Source: JACKJP01 sp050186955 | GTDB lineage: Bacteria; Pseudomonadota; Alphaproteobacteria; Rhizobiales; Tepidamorphaceae | DNA length: 7,058 nt | Assembly: GCA_050186955.1 (NCBI GenBank) | Contig: JBFWXZ010000166.1 | Coordinates: forward strand, 1 to 7,058 | Direction: 5' to 3' | Shown: positions 1-6,135 of the stretch, piece after piece | Layout: the number at the start of each line of letters is the position of its first letter | Numbering within the stretch: position 1 is the stretch's first letter | The notes under the pieces: model-generated | The model's input: only the letters and a program-made list of their open reading frames with translations | Databases searched by the model: none | Told to the model about the DNA's origin: nothing | Made by a program: the position numbers and the translations under genes

Positions 1-278
1 TGAAGAGTCCGCTCGTCGTCGGCCTCGTCGCCTCCGCCGATCGCATCGCCCAGATCCGGCAAAATCGCATCCTCTCCTTGAAGGCCAACGCCAACAGCGC
101 CTATGTCGACAGGCAGGCGATCGCCCAGGAAATCACCGAGACCCGCAAGCTCTGCGCGCGCCACGGCTGGACGATCATCGATGTGACGCGGCGCTCCATC
201 GAGGAGACCGCCGCCGCCGTGCTCGCCGCCTTCGAGGAGCGCCGGCACGCCAAGAAAGATGGAGTGCGCCGAACATGA
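1..278 (+). CDS. PEP synthase/PPDK regulatory kinase-phosphorylase (DUF299 family), 3' end only
   Basis: The 5' part lies before the window; codons are read from base 3, giving 91 residues and a TGA at 276-278. The visible part has the C-terminal signature of the bifunctional kinase/pyrophosphorylase family (PPSR, PDRP): a PLVVGL strand, DRIAQIRQNR, then YVDRQAIAQEI, a KLCARHGW segment and the very typical IDVTRRSIEETAAAVL ending. Members of this family switch pyruvate,phosphate dikinase or PEP synthase off by ADP-dependent threonine phosphorylation and on again by phosphate-dependent dephosphorylation, in the cytosol. The P-loop lies in the missing N-terminal part. Which enzyme is the target here cannot be told from this fragment; PPDK is my inference, because alphaproteobacteria commonly carry it. 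The stop overlaps the maf start by the 4-base ATGA at 275-278, so the two are probably translationally coupled. Confidence 0.93.
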   Translation, partial: KSPLVVGLVASADRIAQIRQNRILSLKANANSAYVDRQAIAQEITETRKLCARHGWTIIDVTRRSIEETAAAVLAAFEERRHAKKDGVRRT

Positions 279-868
279 CGAGGATCGTCCTCGCCTCGAC
301 CAGCGCGACGCGGCTGGCATTGCTTCGCGACGCCGGCCTCGAGGTGAGCGTGCAGGCGCCCGGCGTCGACGAGGCGGCGGTGATCGAGGCGACCGGCCCC
401 GACCTGCCGCCGGCCGACACCGCCGAGATCCTCGCCCACGCCAAGGCCGCCGCCGTTTCCGGGTCCGACCCCGACGCCGTCATCATCGGCGCCGACCAGA
501 CGCTCGAGCTCGACGGCGCGCTGATGATGAAGGCGATCGACGGGCAGGATCTGCGGCGCAAGCTTCTCGCCCTGCGGGGCCGCGAGCACCTGCTGCATTC
601 GGCGGTTGCCGTGGCGCGGCGCGGCGCGGTGGTGTGGAGCCATGTCGCCGAGGCGCGGATGACCATGCGCGATTTCTCGCCGGAATTTCTCGGCCGCTAT
701 GTGGCCGCGGGCGGGCGCGACCTGCTCGGCAGCGTCGGCGGCTACCGGATCGAGGGCCTTGGCATCCAGCTTTTCGAGAGGATCGAGGGCAGCCATTTCG
801 CCATTCTCGGCCTGCCGCTGCTACCGCTGCTGCACTGGCTCAGGGCCGAGGGGCTTATGGAATCGTGA
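275..868 (+). CDS. maf: Maf-family nucleotide pyrophosphatase (YceF-like)
   Basis: Encodes 197 residues, the usual family length. Maf proteins are cytosolic house-cleaning enzymes that hydrolyse non-canonical or modified nucleoside triphosphates to the monophosphate and pyrophosphate. The N-terminal LASTSATR (6-13) is the phosphate-binding SxSxxR motif. VDE follows at 31-33, and IGADQT at 71-76 carries the conserved Asp (D74). Further on come LRGREHLLHSAVAV (100-113), GSVGGYRIEGLGIQLFERIEG (152-172) and GLPLLPLL (179-186). The Gln after the Asp resembles E. coli YceF (GSDQ), which prefers 7-methyl-GTP, more than YhdE (GADT), which prefers dTTP/UTP. A preference for modified GTP is therefore an inference, not shown. 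The ATG at 275 overlaps the upstream stop and has GGAG at 261-264. The stop overlaps the GTG start of aroE. The family is sometimes labelled 'septum formation inhibitor'; nothing here speaks to that role. Confidence 0.95.
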   Translation: MTRIVLASTSATRLALLRDAGLEVSVQAPGVDEAAVIEATGPDLPPADTAEILAHAKAAAVSGSDPDAVIIGADQTLELDGALMMKAIDGQDLRRKLLALRGREHLLHSAVAVARRGAVVWSHVAEARMTMRDFSPEFLGRYVAAGGRDLLGSVGGYRIEGLGIQLFERIEGSHFAILGLPLLPLLHWLRAEGLMES

Positions 869-1713
869 CCGTTTCGGATCAGAATCGAAAGGCCGTGGTG
901 GTCGGCCATCCGATCGCCCACAGCCGTTCGCCGCTGATCCACCGCCACTGGCTGGCCGAGCTCGGCATCGCCGGCGCCTATGACCGGCGCGACGTGAGAC
1001 CCGATGATCTCGAAGGCTTCGTGCAGGCGATGGCGGAGGAGGGGATCGCCGGGGCCAACCTCACCATCCCGCACAAGGAGCTGGTGATGGCGATGGTCGA
1101 GCGGATCGATCCGGAGGCCCGCGCCGTCGGCGCCGCCAACACGATCTGGTTCGACGAAGCGGGAACGCTGCGGGCGACCAATACCGATGTCCACGGCTTC
1201 CTCGCCAATCTCGACGAGCGCGCGCCGGGCTGGGACGCTGGGGGAAAGACCGCGATGGTCTTCGGCGCCGGGGGTGCCGCGCGCGCGGTGGTGTTCGGGC
1301 TGTTGTCGCGCGGCTTCGAGCAGGTTCTCATCCACAACCGTTCGGCTGAACGGATCGCCGGACTGCGCGATGCCTTCGGCGCGGCGGTCGAGCCTGCCGG
1401 CGCTCTCCGTGAAGCGCTTGCGGCGGCCGATCTCGTCGTCAACGCGACGAGCCTCGGCATGCACGGCGCGGCGGCCTGGACGATGCCGCTCGACGGGCTT
1501 TCGCCCGCCGCCGTCGTCGTCGATCTCGTCTATGTCCCCCTCAGGACGCGGCTTCTCGAACTGGCCGAGGCGCGGGGCAACCGCATCGTCGACGGGCTCG
1601 GCATGCTGCTCCACCAGGCAGCCCCCGCCTTCCAGCGATTCTTCGGGAAGATGCCGCAAGTGACGGAATCGTTGCGGCAGCGAATCGTTGCCGATCTCGA
1701 GGGCGGCGCATGA
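865..1713 (+). CDS. aroE: Shikimate 5-dehydrogenase
   Basis: Encodes 282 residues. AroE reduces 3-dehydroshikimate to shikimate with NADPH, the fourth step of the shikimate pathway to chorismate and aromatic amino acids. All signature elements are present. GHPIAHSRSP (14-23) holds the substrate-binding serines. NLTIPHK (65-71) ends in the catalytic Lys71, and NTDVHGF (106-112) holds the paired catalytic Asp108. GAGGAA (134-139) is the dinucleotide-binding loop, and NRSAER (158-163) is the NADP-phosphate pocket. VNATSLGM (192-199) and DGLGMLLHQAAPAF (243-256) complete the fold. The GTG at 865 is chosen because it overlaps the maf TGA as GTGA, has GAGGGG at 848-853, and gives the normal N-terminus. 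The frame stays open upstream to about 259, but that part is an Arg-rich read of maf in another frame. The stop overlaps coaE as ATGA. Confidence 0.96.
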   Translation: MTVSDQNRKAVVVGHPIAHSRSPLIHRHWLAELGIAGAYDRRDVRPDDLEGFVQAMAEEGIAGANLTIPHKELVMAMVERIDPEARAVGAANTIWFDEAGTLRATNTDVHGFLANLDERAPGWDAGGKTAMVFGAGGAARAVVFGLLSRGFEQVLIHNRSAERIAGLRDAFGAAVEPAGALREALAAADLVVNATSLGMHGAAAWTMPLDGLSPAAVVVDLVYVPLRTRLLELAEARGNRIVDGLGMLLHQAAPAFQRFFGKMPQVTESLRQRIVADLEGGA

Positions 1714-2303
1714 GGATCATCGGCCTTACCGGTTCGATCGGCATGGGCAAGTCGGCGGTCGCGCGCATGTTCGCCGAGCGCGGCATCCCGGTCTTCGACG
1801 CCGACGCCGAGGTGCACCGGCTCTATGCCGGTCGGCTCGCCGGGGAGATCGAGAAGGCTTTCCCCGGCACCACCGGGCCCGTCGGCGTCAACCGCGCGAA
1901 GCTCGCCGCCGTGCTCAGGGACGATGCGGCGATGAAGCGGCTGGAGGGGATCGTCCATCCCGCCGTCGCGGCCTCCCGGCAGCGCTTCCTCGACGAGGCG
2001 CGGCAGGCGGGAAAGCCGGCCGCCGTGCTCGAGGTGCCGCTGCTCTTCGAGACCGGCGGCGAGCGCTACTGCGACGTCGTCGTCCTCGTCTCCGCGCCCG
2101 CCGACATCCAGCGCGGGCGCGTGCTGGCGCGGCCCGGCATGAGTGTGGAGAAGTTCGAGGCGATCCTCGCCCGCCAGATGCCCGACGCCGAGAAGCGCCG
2201 GCGCGCCGACGTCGTCATCGACACCTCGACCTCGCTCGCCGAAACCGAACGGGAAGTGGACAGCTTCTTGCGGACGATTGCGATCAGCCCGCCCGTCGGG
2301 TAG
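1710..2303 (+). CDS. coaE: Dephospho-CoA kinase
   Basis: Encodes 197 residues, typical of CoaE (about 195-210). It phosphorylates the 3'-hydroxyl of the ribose of dephospho-CoA with ATP, the last step of coenzyme A synthesis, in the cytosol. The P-loop GSIGMGKS lies at 8-15 within the family's N-terminal IIGLTGSIGMGKS. FDADAEVH (29-36) is the DAD motif of the substrate site, IVHP falls at 81-84, and EVPLLFETG (108-116) is a strongly conserved stretch. The lid-type segment ARQMPDAEKRRRADVVIDT spans 154-172. The ATG overlaps the aroE stop by 4 bases, so translation is likely coupled to aroE. The TAG at 2301-2303 is followed by a 25-base gap before dnaQ. Adjacent coaE and dnaQ is a common arrangement in alphaproteobacteria. 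Confidence 0.96.
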   Translation: MRIIGLTGSIGMGKSAVARMFAERGIPVFDADAEVHRLYAGRLAGEIEKAFPGTTGPVGVNRAKLAAVLRDDAAMKRLEGIVHPAVAASRQRFLDEARQAGKPAAVLEVPLLFETGGERYCDVVVLVSAPADIQRGRVLARPGMSVEKFEAILARQMPDAEKRRRADVVIDTSTSLAETEREVDSFLRTIAISPPVG

Positions 2304-2315
2304 CGATTGGGTCTT

Positions 2316-2321
2316 GAGGGG
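2316..2321 (+). promoter_or_regulatory. Shine-Dalgarno sequence of dnaQ
   Basis: GAGGGG lies 7 bases before the ATG at 2329. It decides the dnaQ start over the in-frame codons further upstream inside coaE. It also means dnaQ can be initiated independently of coaE translation. Confidence 0.7.
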
Positions 2322-2328
2322 ATTCGCG

Positions 2329-3012
2329 ATGCGGGAAATCGTACTCGATACCGAGACGACCGGCCTCGACGCGACGCGCGGCGACCGCATCGTCGAGATC
2401 GGCTGCGTCGAGCTCGCCCACGGCCTGCCGACCGGCGAGGTCTGGCACTGCTACTTCAATCCCGAGCGCGACATGCCGCCGGGCGCGGAAGCCGTGCACG
2501 GGCTGAGCGCGGCCTTCCTCGCCGACAAGCCGCTCTTCGCCGACAAGGTCGAGGAGTTCCTCGCCTTCGTCGCCGACGCCAAGCTTGTCATCCACAACGC
2601 CGCCTTCGATATGGGATTCCTCAACGCCGAGCTGCGGCTGGCCGGCCGCCCGGCCTTCGATCCCGCCGTCGCCATCGATACGCTGGCGATGTCGCGCCGC
2701 CGCTTTCCCGGCGGCTCCAACCGCCTCGACGATCTCTGCCAGCGCTTCGGCATCGACAATTCGCGCCGCACCAAGCACGGCGCGCTGCTCGACGCCGAAC
2801 TGCTCGCCGAGGTCTATATCGAGCTCAATGGCGGCCGCCAGCGCGGCCTCGAGCTGGTCGCCGAGGAACGCGCCGTCGTCGTCGCCGGGACCATGCCGCG
2901 CGCGCGTCCTGCGCCGCTGCCGTCGCGGCTTAGCGAGGCCGAGCGCGCCGCCCACGCCGAGTTCGTCGCCTCGATGGTCACCGAGGCGATCTGGCTCAGG
3001 AAGCAGGCCTGA
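2329..3012 (+). CDS. dnaQ: DNA polymerase III epsilon subunit, 3'-5' proofreading exonuclease
   Basis: Encodes 227 residues of a DEDDh exonuclease that removes misinserted bases for the replicative polymerase. Exo I is LDTETTGLD (6-14) with catalytic D7 and E9. Exo II is VIHNAAFDMGFLNAEL (87-102) with D94. Exo III is HGALLDAELLA (150-160), with H150 as the general base and D155. The short stretch QRGLELV (171-177), just after the nuclease domain, sits where E. coli epsilon has its beta-clamp-binding motif and could serve that role (inference). The C-terminal 50 residues would bind the alpha subunit. The ATG at 2329 is chosen because GAGGGG at 2316-2321 sits 7 bases upstream and the protein then starts MREIVLDTETTG, as in homologues. 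The frame is open back to 2143, but that part overlaps coaE and is not protein-like. Confidence 0.95.
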   Translation: MREIVLDTETTGLDATRGDRIVEIGCVELAHGLPTGEVWHCYFNPERDMPPGAEAVHGLSAAFLADKPLFADKVEEFLAFVADAKLVIHNAAFDMGFLNAELRLAGRPAFDPAVAIDTLAMSRRRFPGGSNRLDDLCQRFGIDNSRRTKHGALLDAELLAEVYIELNGGRQRGLELVAEERAVVVAGTMPRARPAPLPSRLSEAERAAHAEFVASMVTEAIWLRKQA

Positions 3013-3034
3013 AACATCAGTCCTGAAACGCGTG

Positions 3035-3064
3035 GGGCGGCCAATGGCCGCCCGTTCCGCTTTT
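3035..3064 (+). terminator. Probable rho-independent terminator after dnaQ
   Basis: GGGCGGCC (3035-3042), loop AAT, and GGCCGCCC (3046-3053) form a perfect 8-bp GC stem 22 bases after the dnaQ stop. TTTT at 3061-3064 follows after a 7-base spacer. The T run is short and displaced, so it is not an ideal terminator. It sits between two convergent genes, dnaQ and secB, where a terminator is expected. On the opposite strand the hairpin is not followed by T-rich sequence, so any effect on secB transcripts would be weaker. Confidence 0.6.
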
Positions 3065-3089
3065 CCGTCTCAAAGATTCCCGTTCGGCA

Positions 3090-3587
3090 TCAGGCCTGCG
3101 CCTGCTGCTCCTGCGCGCGCTTGCGGTAGAGGCTGACGAAGTCGATCGGGTCGAGCAGCATCGGCGCGAAGCCGCCCTGCTGGGTCGCGTCGGCGATGAT
3201 CTGCCGGGCGAAGGGGAAGAGCAGCCGCGGGCACTCGATCATCACCAGCGGATGGATCTGGTCCTGGGTCGTGTTCTGCAGGCGGAAGATGCCGGCATAG
3301 ACGAGCTCGATATTGAAGAGGATGTCCTTGTCCTCGCCGGCCTTGGCCTCGAGCATCAGCTCGACCATGAAGTCGGTTTCCGACAGCGGCCGGGCGTTGA
3401 CGTTGATCTGCACGTTGAGCGGCGGCGCCTTCTCCGGCTTGCGGATGAAGGACTGCGGCGCGTTGGGGTTCTCGAACGACAGGTCCTTGATGAACTGGCC
3501 GAGAACGTTGATCTGCGGCGCCTGCTGGGCGGCGGCCGGCGCTTCGGCAGCCGCGCCGCCATTGGTTTCGGTGGGTTTCTTCGCCAT
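3090..3587 (-). CDS. secB: Protein-export chaperone SecB
   Basis: Encodes 165 residues. SecB is a cytosolic homotetramer that keeps pre-secretory proteins unfolded and hands them to SecA. The SecB fold is clear: INVLGQFIKDLSFENPNAPQ (26-45), the strand NVQINVNARPLSETDFMVELMLEAKA (58-83), IELVYAGIFRL (93-103) and ECPRLLFPFARQIIADATQQGGFAPMLLDPIDFVSLYRK (118-156). The first 25 residues are Ala/Gln/Pro-rich and probably disordered, as often seen in alphaproteobacterial SecB; the Gln-rich tail ends QEQQAQA. The start is fixed by GAGGAAA (3600-3594 on this strand), 6 bases before the ATG. The frame is open up to 3701, but that extension is not SecB-like. The gene is transcribed towards dnaQ, with fxsA 126 bases upstream on the same strand. 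Confidence 0.96.
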   Translation of the reverse strand: MAKKPTETNGGAAAEAPAAAQQAPQINVLGQFIKDLSFENPNAPQSFIRKPEKAPPLNVQINVNARPLSETDFMVELMLEAKAGEDKDILFNIELVYAGIFRLQNTTQDQIHPLVMIECPRLLFPFARQIIADATQQGGFAPMLLDPIDFVSLYRKRAQEQQAQA

Positions 3588-3593
3588 CGACGG

Positions 3594-3600
3594 TTTCCTC
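3594..3600 (-). promoter_or_regulatory. Shine-Dalgarno sequence of secB
   Basis: GAGGAAA on the minus strand lies 6 bases before the ATG whose first base is 3587. It rules out the longer upstream reading, which has no comparable site. Confidence 0.7.
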
Positions 3601-3713
3601 TGGAGCGTTTCCCGCCCGCGTCGCGTTGCAAGGCGGATCGCGAAAACAGGCGGCTTTGAGATGTCGGCGTGGTCGCTATCATGGCCGCGCCGACGGCACA
3701 AGCTTGGCGCGTC

Positions 3714-4175
3714 TCAGCGCCGCGGCGGGTCGTCGCGGATCTCCTCCGCCGATCCCTCGATCACGGTGCCGCGGCCGCGCGGCGGCTCACGTGTCCCGGG
3801 TCCCGCCGGGTAGACGCGGACCCGCATCGCCGCCAGGCGGAAGAGGTGGCTGCCGACGAATTCCCGGACCGGCGGCAGGAACAGCGCGAAGCCGATGGCG
3901 TCGGTCATGAAACCCGGCGTCAGCAGCAGCGCCGCGGCGGCGATGAGCAATGCCCCGTCACGCAGCTCGGCGGCCGGAATTTCGCCGCGGTCGAGCGTAT
4001 TCTGGATTCGCGCTATGGTCGAAAGGCCCTGTGCGCGCAGCAGCATCGAACCGGCGATCGCCGTGCCGATGACGATGGCGAGCGTCGCGACGAGGCCGAT
4101 CTGGCCGCCGATCGTCACGAACAGGGCGATTTCGACGATCGGCACGCCGACGAAGAGGGCGAGAAGATAGATCAT
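3714..4175 (-). CDS. fxsA: FxsA-family small inner-membrane protein
   Basis: Encodes 153 residues from the ATG ending at 4173. FxsA was named in E. coli because its overproduction relieves F-plasmid exclusion of phage T7; its normal role is not settled. Three hydrophobic stretches are visible at about 2-21 (starting IYLLALFVGVPIVEIALFV), 26-46 (IGLVATLAIVIGTAIAGSMLL) and 75-101. The last includes the family hallmark LLTPGFMTDAIGFALFLPPVR (83-103), just over 20 residues long and centred on PGF.TD..G. The early PIVEIALF with Glu15 is also typical. The C-terminal tail is polar, Arg/Pro-rich, and ends in a VIEGSAEEI stretch seen in rhizobial homologues. A second ATG 21 bases upstream (4196) would add MRRAGRP. 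I prefer 4175, which has AGGG at 4190-4187, but the choice is uncertain. It diverges from timA and may be co-transcribed with secB. Confidence 0.88.
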   Translation of the reverse strand: MIYLLALFVGVPIVEIALFVTIGGQIGLVATLAIVIGTAIAGSMLLRAQGLSTIARIQNTLDRGEIPAAELRDGALLIAAAALLLTPGFMTDAIGFALFLPPVREFVGSHLFRLAAMRVRVYPAGPGTREPPRGRGTVIEGSAEEIRDDPPRR

Positions 4176-4196
4176 CGGGCGGCCAGCCCTGCGCAT

Positions 4197-4304
4197 TTGC
4201 GGTGCTTGACGGGAAAATGGGCGAACATCTGGATTCCAATCATTGAGTCTATAGATATAGGATCAATTGCGAATGGGGTCTTCCGGCGGTCCGGAAATGG
4301 GTGA
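4197..4304. promoter_or_regulatory. Divergent fxsA / timA promoter region with an AT-rich core
   Basis: This is the only divergent gap in the window, so it should hold promoters for both directions. Around 4236-4274 the composition drops sharply in GC. The stretch contains the 8-base palindrome TCTATAGA (4248-4255) followed by TATAGG. TTGACG at 4206-4211 is a possible -35 for the plus strand, but the hexamer 18 bases later (TGGATT, 4230-4235) is a poor -10. I could not find a good -35/-10 pair in either direction. Promoter content is therefore inferred from the gene layout and base composition, not from a matched motif. Confidence 0.45.
4281..4296 (+). promoter_or_regulatory. Hairpin in the timA leader covering the likely ribosome binding site
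   Basis: TTCCGG (4281-4286), loop CGGT, and CCGGAA (4291-4296) form a perfect 6-bp stem with a 4-base loop. It ends 8 bases before the ATG at 4305. The 3' arm contains GGAA (4293-4296), the best-placed Shine-Dalgarno-like bases. If it folds in the mRNA it would limit access of the ribosome. It might equally be chance in GC-rich DNA, although the surrounding leader is less GC-rich than the genes. Confidence 0.35.
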
Positions 4305-5039
4305 ATGAGCGAATTTTTCGATTTCTACACGATTGTCTTTCTCGCGCTGGCCGTGGGCATCTTCCTTCGCCTGCGCAGCGTGCTGGGCCGCCGCACGGGC
4401 CATGAGCGGCCGCCTTTCGATCCCTATTCGGCGCGCCGCGACAAGCCCGCCAACGACGATGCGGCGGCGCCGACCGCCAAGGCCGGCGACGACGGCAATG
4501 TGGTGACGTTGCCGAGCCGCGGCAAGACTCAGGCCAAGCCGGCGGCCCCGGTGCCCGACTGGACCGCCTATGTGAAGCCCAATTCACCGGCCATAGACGG
4601 ATTGACGGCGATCCATACCGCCGAGCCCTCCTTCGACCCTGGGCATTTCCTCACCGGCGCCCGCGCCGCCTACGAGATGATCGTCAACGCCTTCGCTGCC
4701 GGTGACCGCAAGACCCTGCGCTCGCTTCTCAGCCGCGAGGTCTATGACGGCTTCGCAGCGGCGATCGCGGAGCGCGAATCCAAGGGCGAGGAGATGTCGA
4801 CGACCTTCGTCGGCATCGACGACGCGACCATCGTCGATGCCGCCGTGAAGGGTTCGAGCGGCCAGGTCACGGTCCGCATCATGTCGAAGCTCATCACCGT
4901 CACCCGCGACAAGGACGGCAAGGTCGTCGACGGCGATCCGGACAACATCGCCGACGTCACCGATGTGTGGACCTTCGCGCGCGATCTCGGCGTGCGCGAT
5001 CCCAACTGGAACCTGATCGCCACCGAAGCCGGCGAGTAG
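4305..5039 (+). CDS. Tim44-like (TimA family) membrane-anchored protein
   Basis: Encodes 244 residues. It has one N-terminal membrane segment at about 6-22 (DFYTIVFLALAVGIFLRL), then a short basic turn, RSVLGRRTG. A polar Ala/Pro/Lys-rich linker runs from about 33 to 95. A C-terminal domain of the Tim44/NTF2-like type runs from about 105 to 243: helix FDPGHFLTGARAAYEMIVNAFAAGDRKTLRSLL (110-142), EVYDGFAAAIAERESKGEEM (145-164), then a beta-rich part ending in DVTDVWTFARDL (217-228) and NWNLIAT (234-240). The last two are family hallmarks. Mitochondrial Tim44 links the import motor to the inner membrane. The bacterial homologue TimA in Caulobacter is an inner-membrane-associated protein with no proven import role. 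The domain most likely faces the cytosol, because the basic residues follow the segment (inference). mltA starts 5 bases after the stop. Confidence 0.85.
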   Translation: MSEFFDFYTIVFLALAVGIFLRLRSVLGRRTGHERPPFDPYSARRDKPANDDAAAPTAKAGDDGNVVTLPSRGKTQAKPAAPVPDWTAYVKPNSPAIDGLTAIHTAEPSFDPGHFLTGARAAYEMIVNAFAAGDRKTLRSLLSREVYDGFAAAIAERESKGEEMSTTFVGIDDATIVDAAVKGSSGQVTVRIMSKLITVTRDKDGKVVDGDPDNIADVTDVWTFARDLGVRDPNWNLIATEAGE

Positions 5040-5044
5040 GCCGC

Positions 5045-6130
5045 ATGCTGCGGGGCCTGCTCGCGGGGGTGCTGGCGGCCGGGATGTTCGCCGCCGGGCC
5101 GGCGGCGACGCACGCCGCCGGCTACGACAGGAAGCCCGTCGCCTTTTCCGATCTGCCTGGCTGGCGTGCCGCCGATCATCGCGGCGCGCTCGAGGCCTTC
5201 CGCCGCTCCTGCGGCAAGCTCGCCGGCGGCGCGTTCGCATCCGCCTGCCGCGACGCCGCCTCGACGCGCGACGCGCGGGGCTTCTTCGAACGCCATTTCT
5301 CCGCCTTCCGGGTCGTGACGTCGGGCGGGCAGGGGTTCCTGACAGGCTATTTCGAGCCAGAATATCCAGGCTCCCTTACGCCAGGCGGGCGCTACGGCGT
5401 TCCGCTGCTGGCGCGGCCGTCCGATCTCGTCGACATCAAGCCGGGCGCATTGCCCGGCGGGCTCACCGCCGCGCGCAAGGCCGGCGGCGGGCTCGAAGCC
5501 TATCCCGACCGCGCCGCCATCGAGGACGGGGCGCTCGGCGCGGCCGCCCGCCCGGTCGTCTGGCTCGCCGATCCGGTGGATGCCTTCTTCGTCCATATCC
5601 AGGGTTCCGCGCGCATCGCGCTGGCGCAGGGCGGATCGATCCGCGTCGGTTTCGCCGGCCGCAACGGCCACGCCTACACGCCCGTCGGCCGCATCCTCAT
5701 CGACCGCGGCGAGATCGCCCGCGAGGAAATGACGGCGGGGCGGCTGCGCGATTGGCTCAAGGCGCATCCGCGCGAGGCGCGGGCGATCATGCGCGAGAAC
5801 CGCTCCTACATCTTCTTCCGCCGTGTCGACGCGCCGGACGCGCTGGGCCCCGTCGGCGCGCAAGGCGTGCCGCTGACGCCGATGCACTCGATCGCAGTCG
5901 ACCGCGCCTTCCACACGCTCGGCACGCCGGTCTACGTCTCCGGCGACCTTCCGCTGGGGCCGGGCGGCGCGCCGATCCGCGTCGGCGACCTGCTGATCGC
6001 CCAGGATACCGGCGCCGCGATCAAGGGAGCGGCGCGCGGCGACATCTTCTTCGGCTCGGGCGAGGCGGCTGGCGAGATGGCGGGCCGAGTCCGCCATCCG
6101 GCGGATTTCTACGTCCTGCTGCCTCGGTGA
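5045..6130 (+). CDS. mltA: Membrane-bound-type lytic murein transglycosylase A (MltA), probably soluble periplasmic
   Basis: Encodes 361 residues, close to E. coli MltA (365). MltA cuts the MurNAc-GlcNAc bond of peptidoglycan, leaving 1,6-anhydro-MurNAc, during cell-wall turnover. The N-terminus MLRGLLAGVLAAGMFAAGPA is a signal peptide; the likely signal peptidase I site is after THA (residue 24). The MltA barrel region includes GFLTGYFEPEYPGS (97-110), PVVWLADPVDAFFVHIQGSARI (170-191), VGFAGRNGHAYTPVGRILIDRGEI (201-224) and MRENRSYIFFRR (249-260). The C-terminal 3D domain keeps its three aspartates: AVDR (D286), AQDTGAAIKGAARGD (D321 and D333), then IFFGSG. There is no Cys near the cleavage site, unlike the E. 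coli lipoprotein. The start has only weak Shine-Dalgarno bases (AGG, 5038-5040), so translation may depend on the upstream gene, which ends 5 bases earlier. Confidence 0.94.
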   Translation: MLRGLLAGVLAAGMFAAGPAATHAAGYDRKPVAFSDLPGWRAADHRGALEAFRRSCGKLAGGAFASACRDAASTRDARGFFERHFSAFRVVTSGGQGFLTGYFEPEYPGSLTPGGRYGVPLLARPSDLVDIKPGALPGGLTAARKAGGGLEAYPDRAAIEDGALGAAARPVVWLADPVDAFFVHIQGSARIALAQGGSIRVGFAGRNGHAYTPVGRILIDRGEIAREEMTAGRLRDWLKAHPREARAIMRENRSYIFFRRVDAPDALGPVGAQGVPLTPMHSIAVDRAFHTLGTPVYVSGDLPLGPGGAPIRVGDLLIAQDTGAAIKGAARGDIFFGSGEAAGEMAGRVRHPADFYVLLPR

Positions 6131-6135
6131 TCGCA

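Noticed and set aside
259..864. In-frame extension of aroE that would give a 484-residue protein, possibly a fusion.
   Set aside because: The added part is Arg-rich, motif-free and overlaps maf in another frame. The GTG at 865 has a ribosome site and gives the normal AroE N-terminus.
1187..1663. Plus-strand open frame of 158 residues inside aroE.
   Set aside because: Ser/Arg-rich out-of-frame shadow with no motif; aroE is complete in the other frame.
2143..2328. N-terminal extension of dnaQ into coaE.
   Set aside because: It is a Ser/Arg/Pro-rich read of coaE out of frame. The ATG at 2329 has a strong Shine-Dalgarno sequence and starts directly before Exo I.
3588..3701. A 38-residue N-terminal extension of secB.
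   Set aside because: Not SecB-like and lacks a ribosome site, while the ATG at 3587 has GAGGAAA at ideal spacing.
3675..3701. A possible minus-strand promoter for secB: TTGTGC (3701-3696) with GATAGC (3680-3675).
   Set aside because: The spacer is only 15 bases and the -10 match is weak. secB may have its own promoter in this 126-base gap, but these hexamers do not establish it.
3252..4304. Several plus-strand open frames opposite secB and fxsA (for example 3669-4304).
   Set aside because: Arg/Gly-rich or Asp/Arg-rich antisense reads of genes with strong family signatures.
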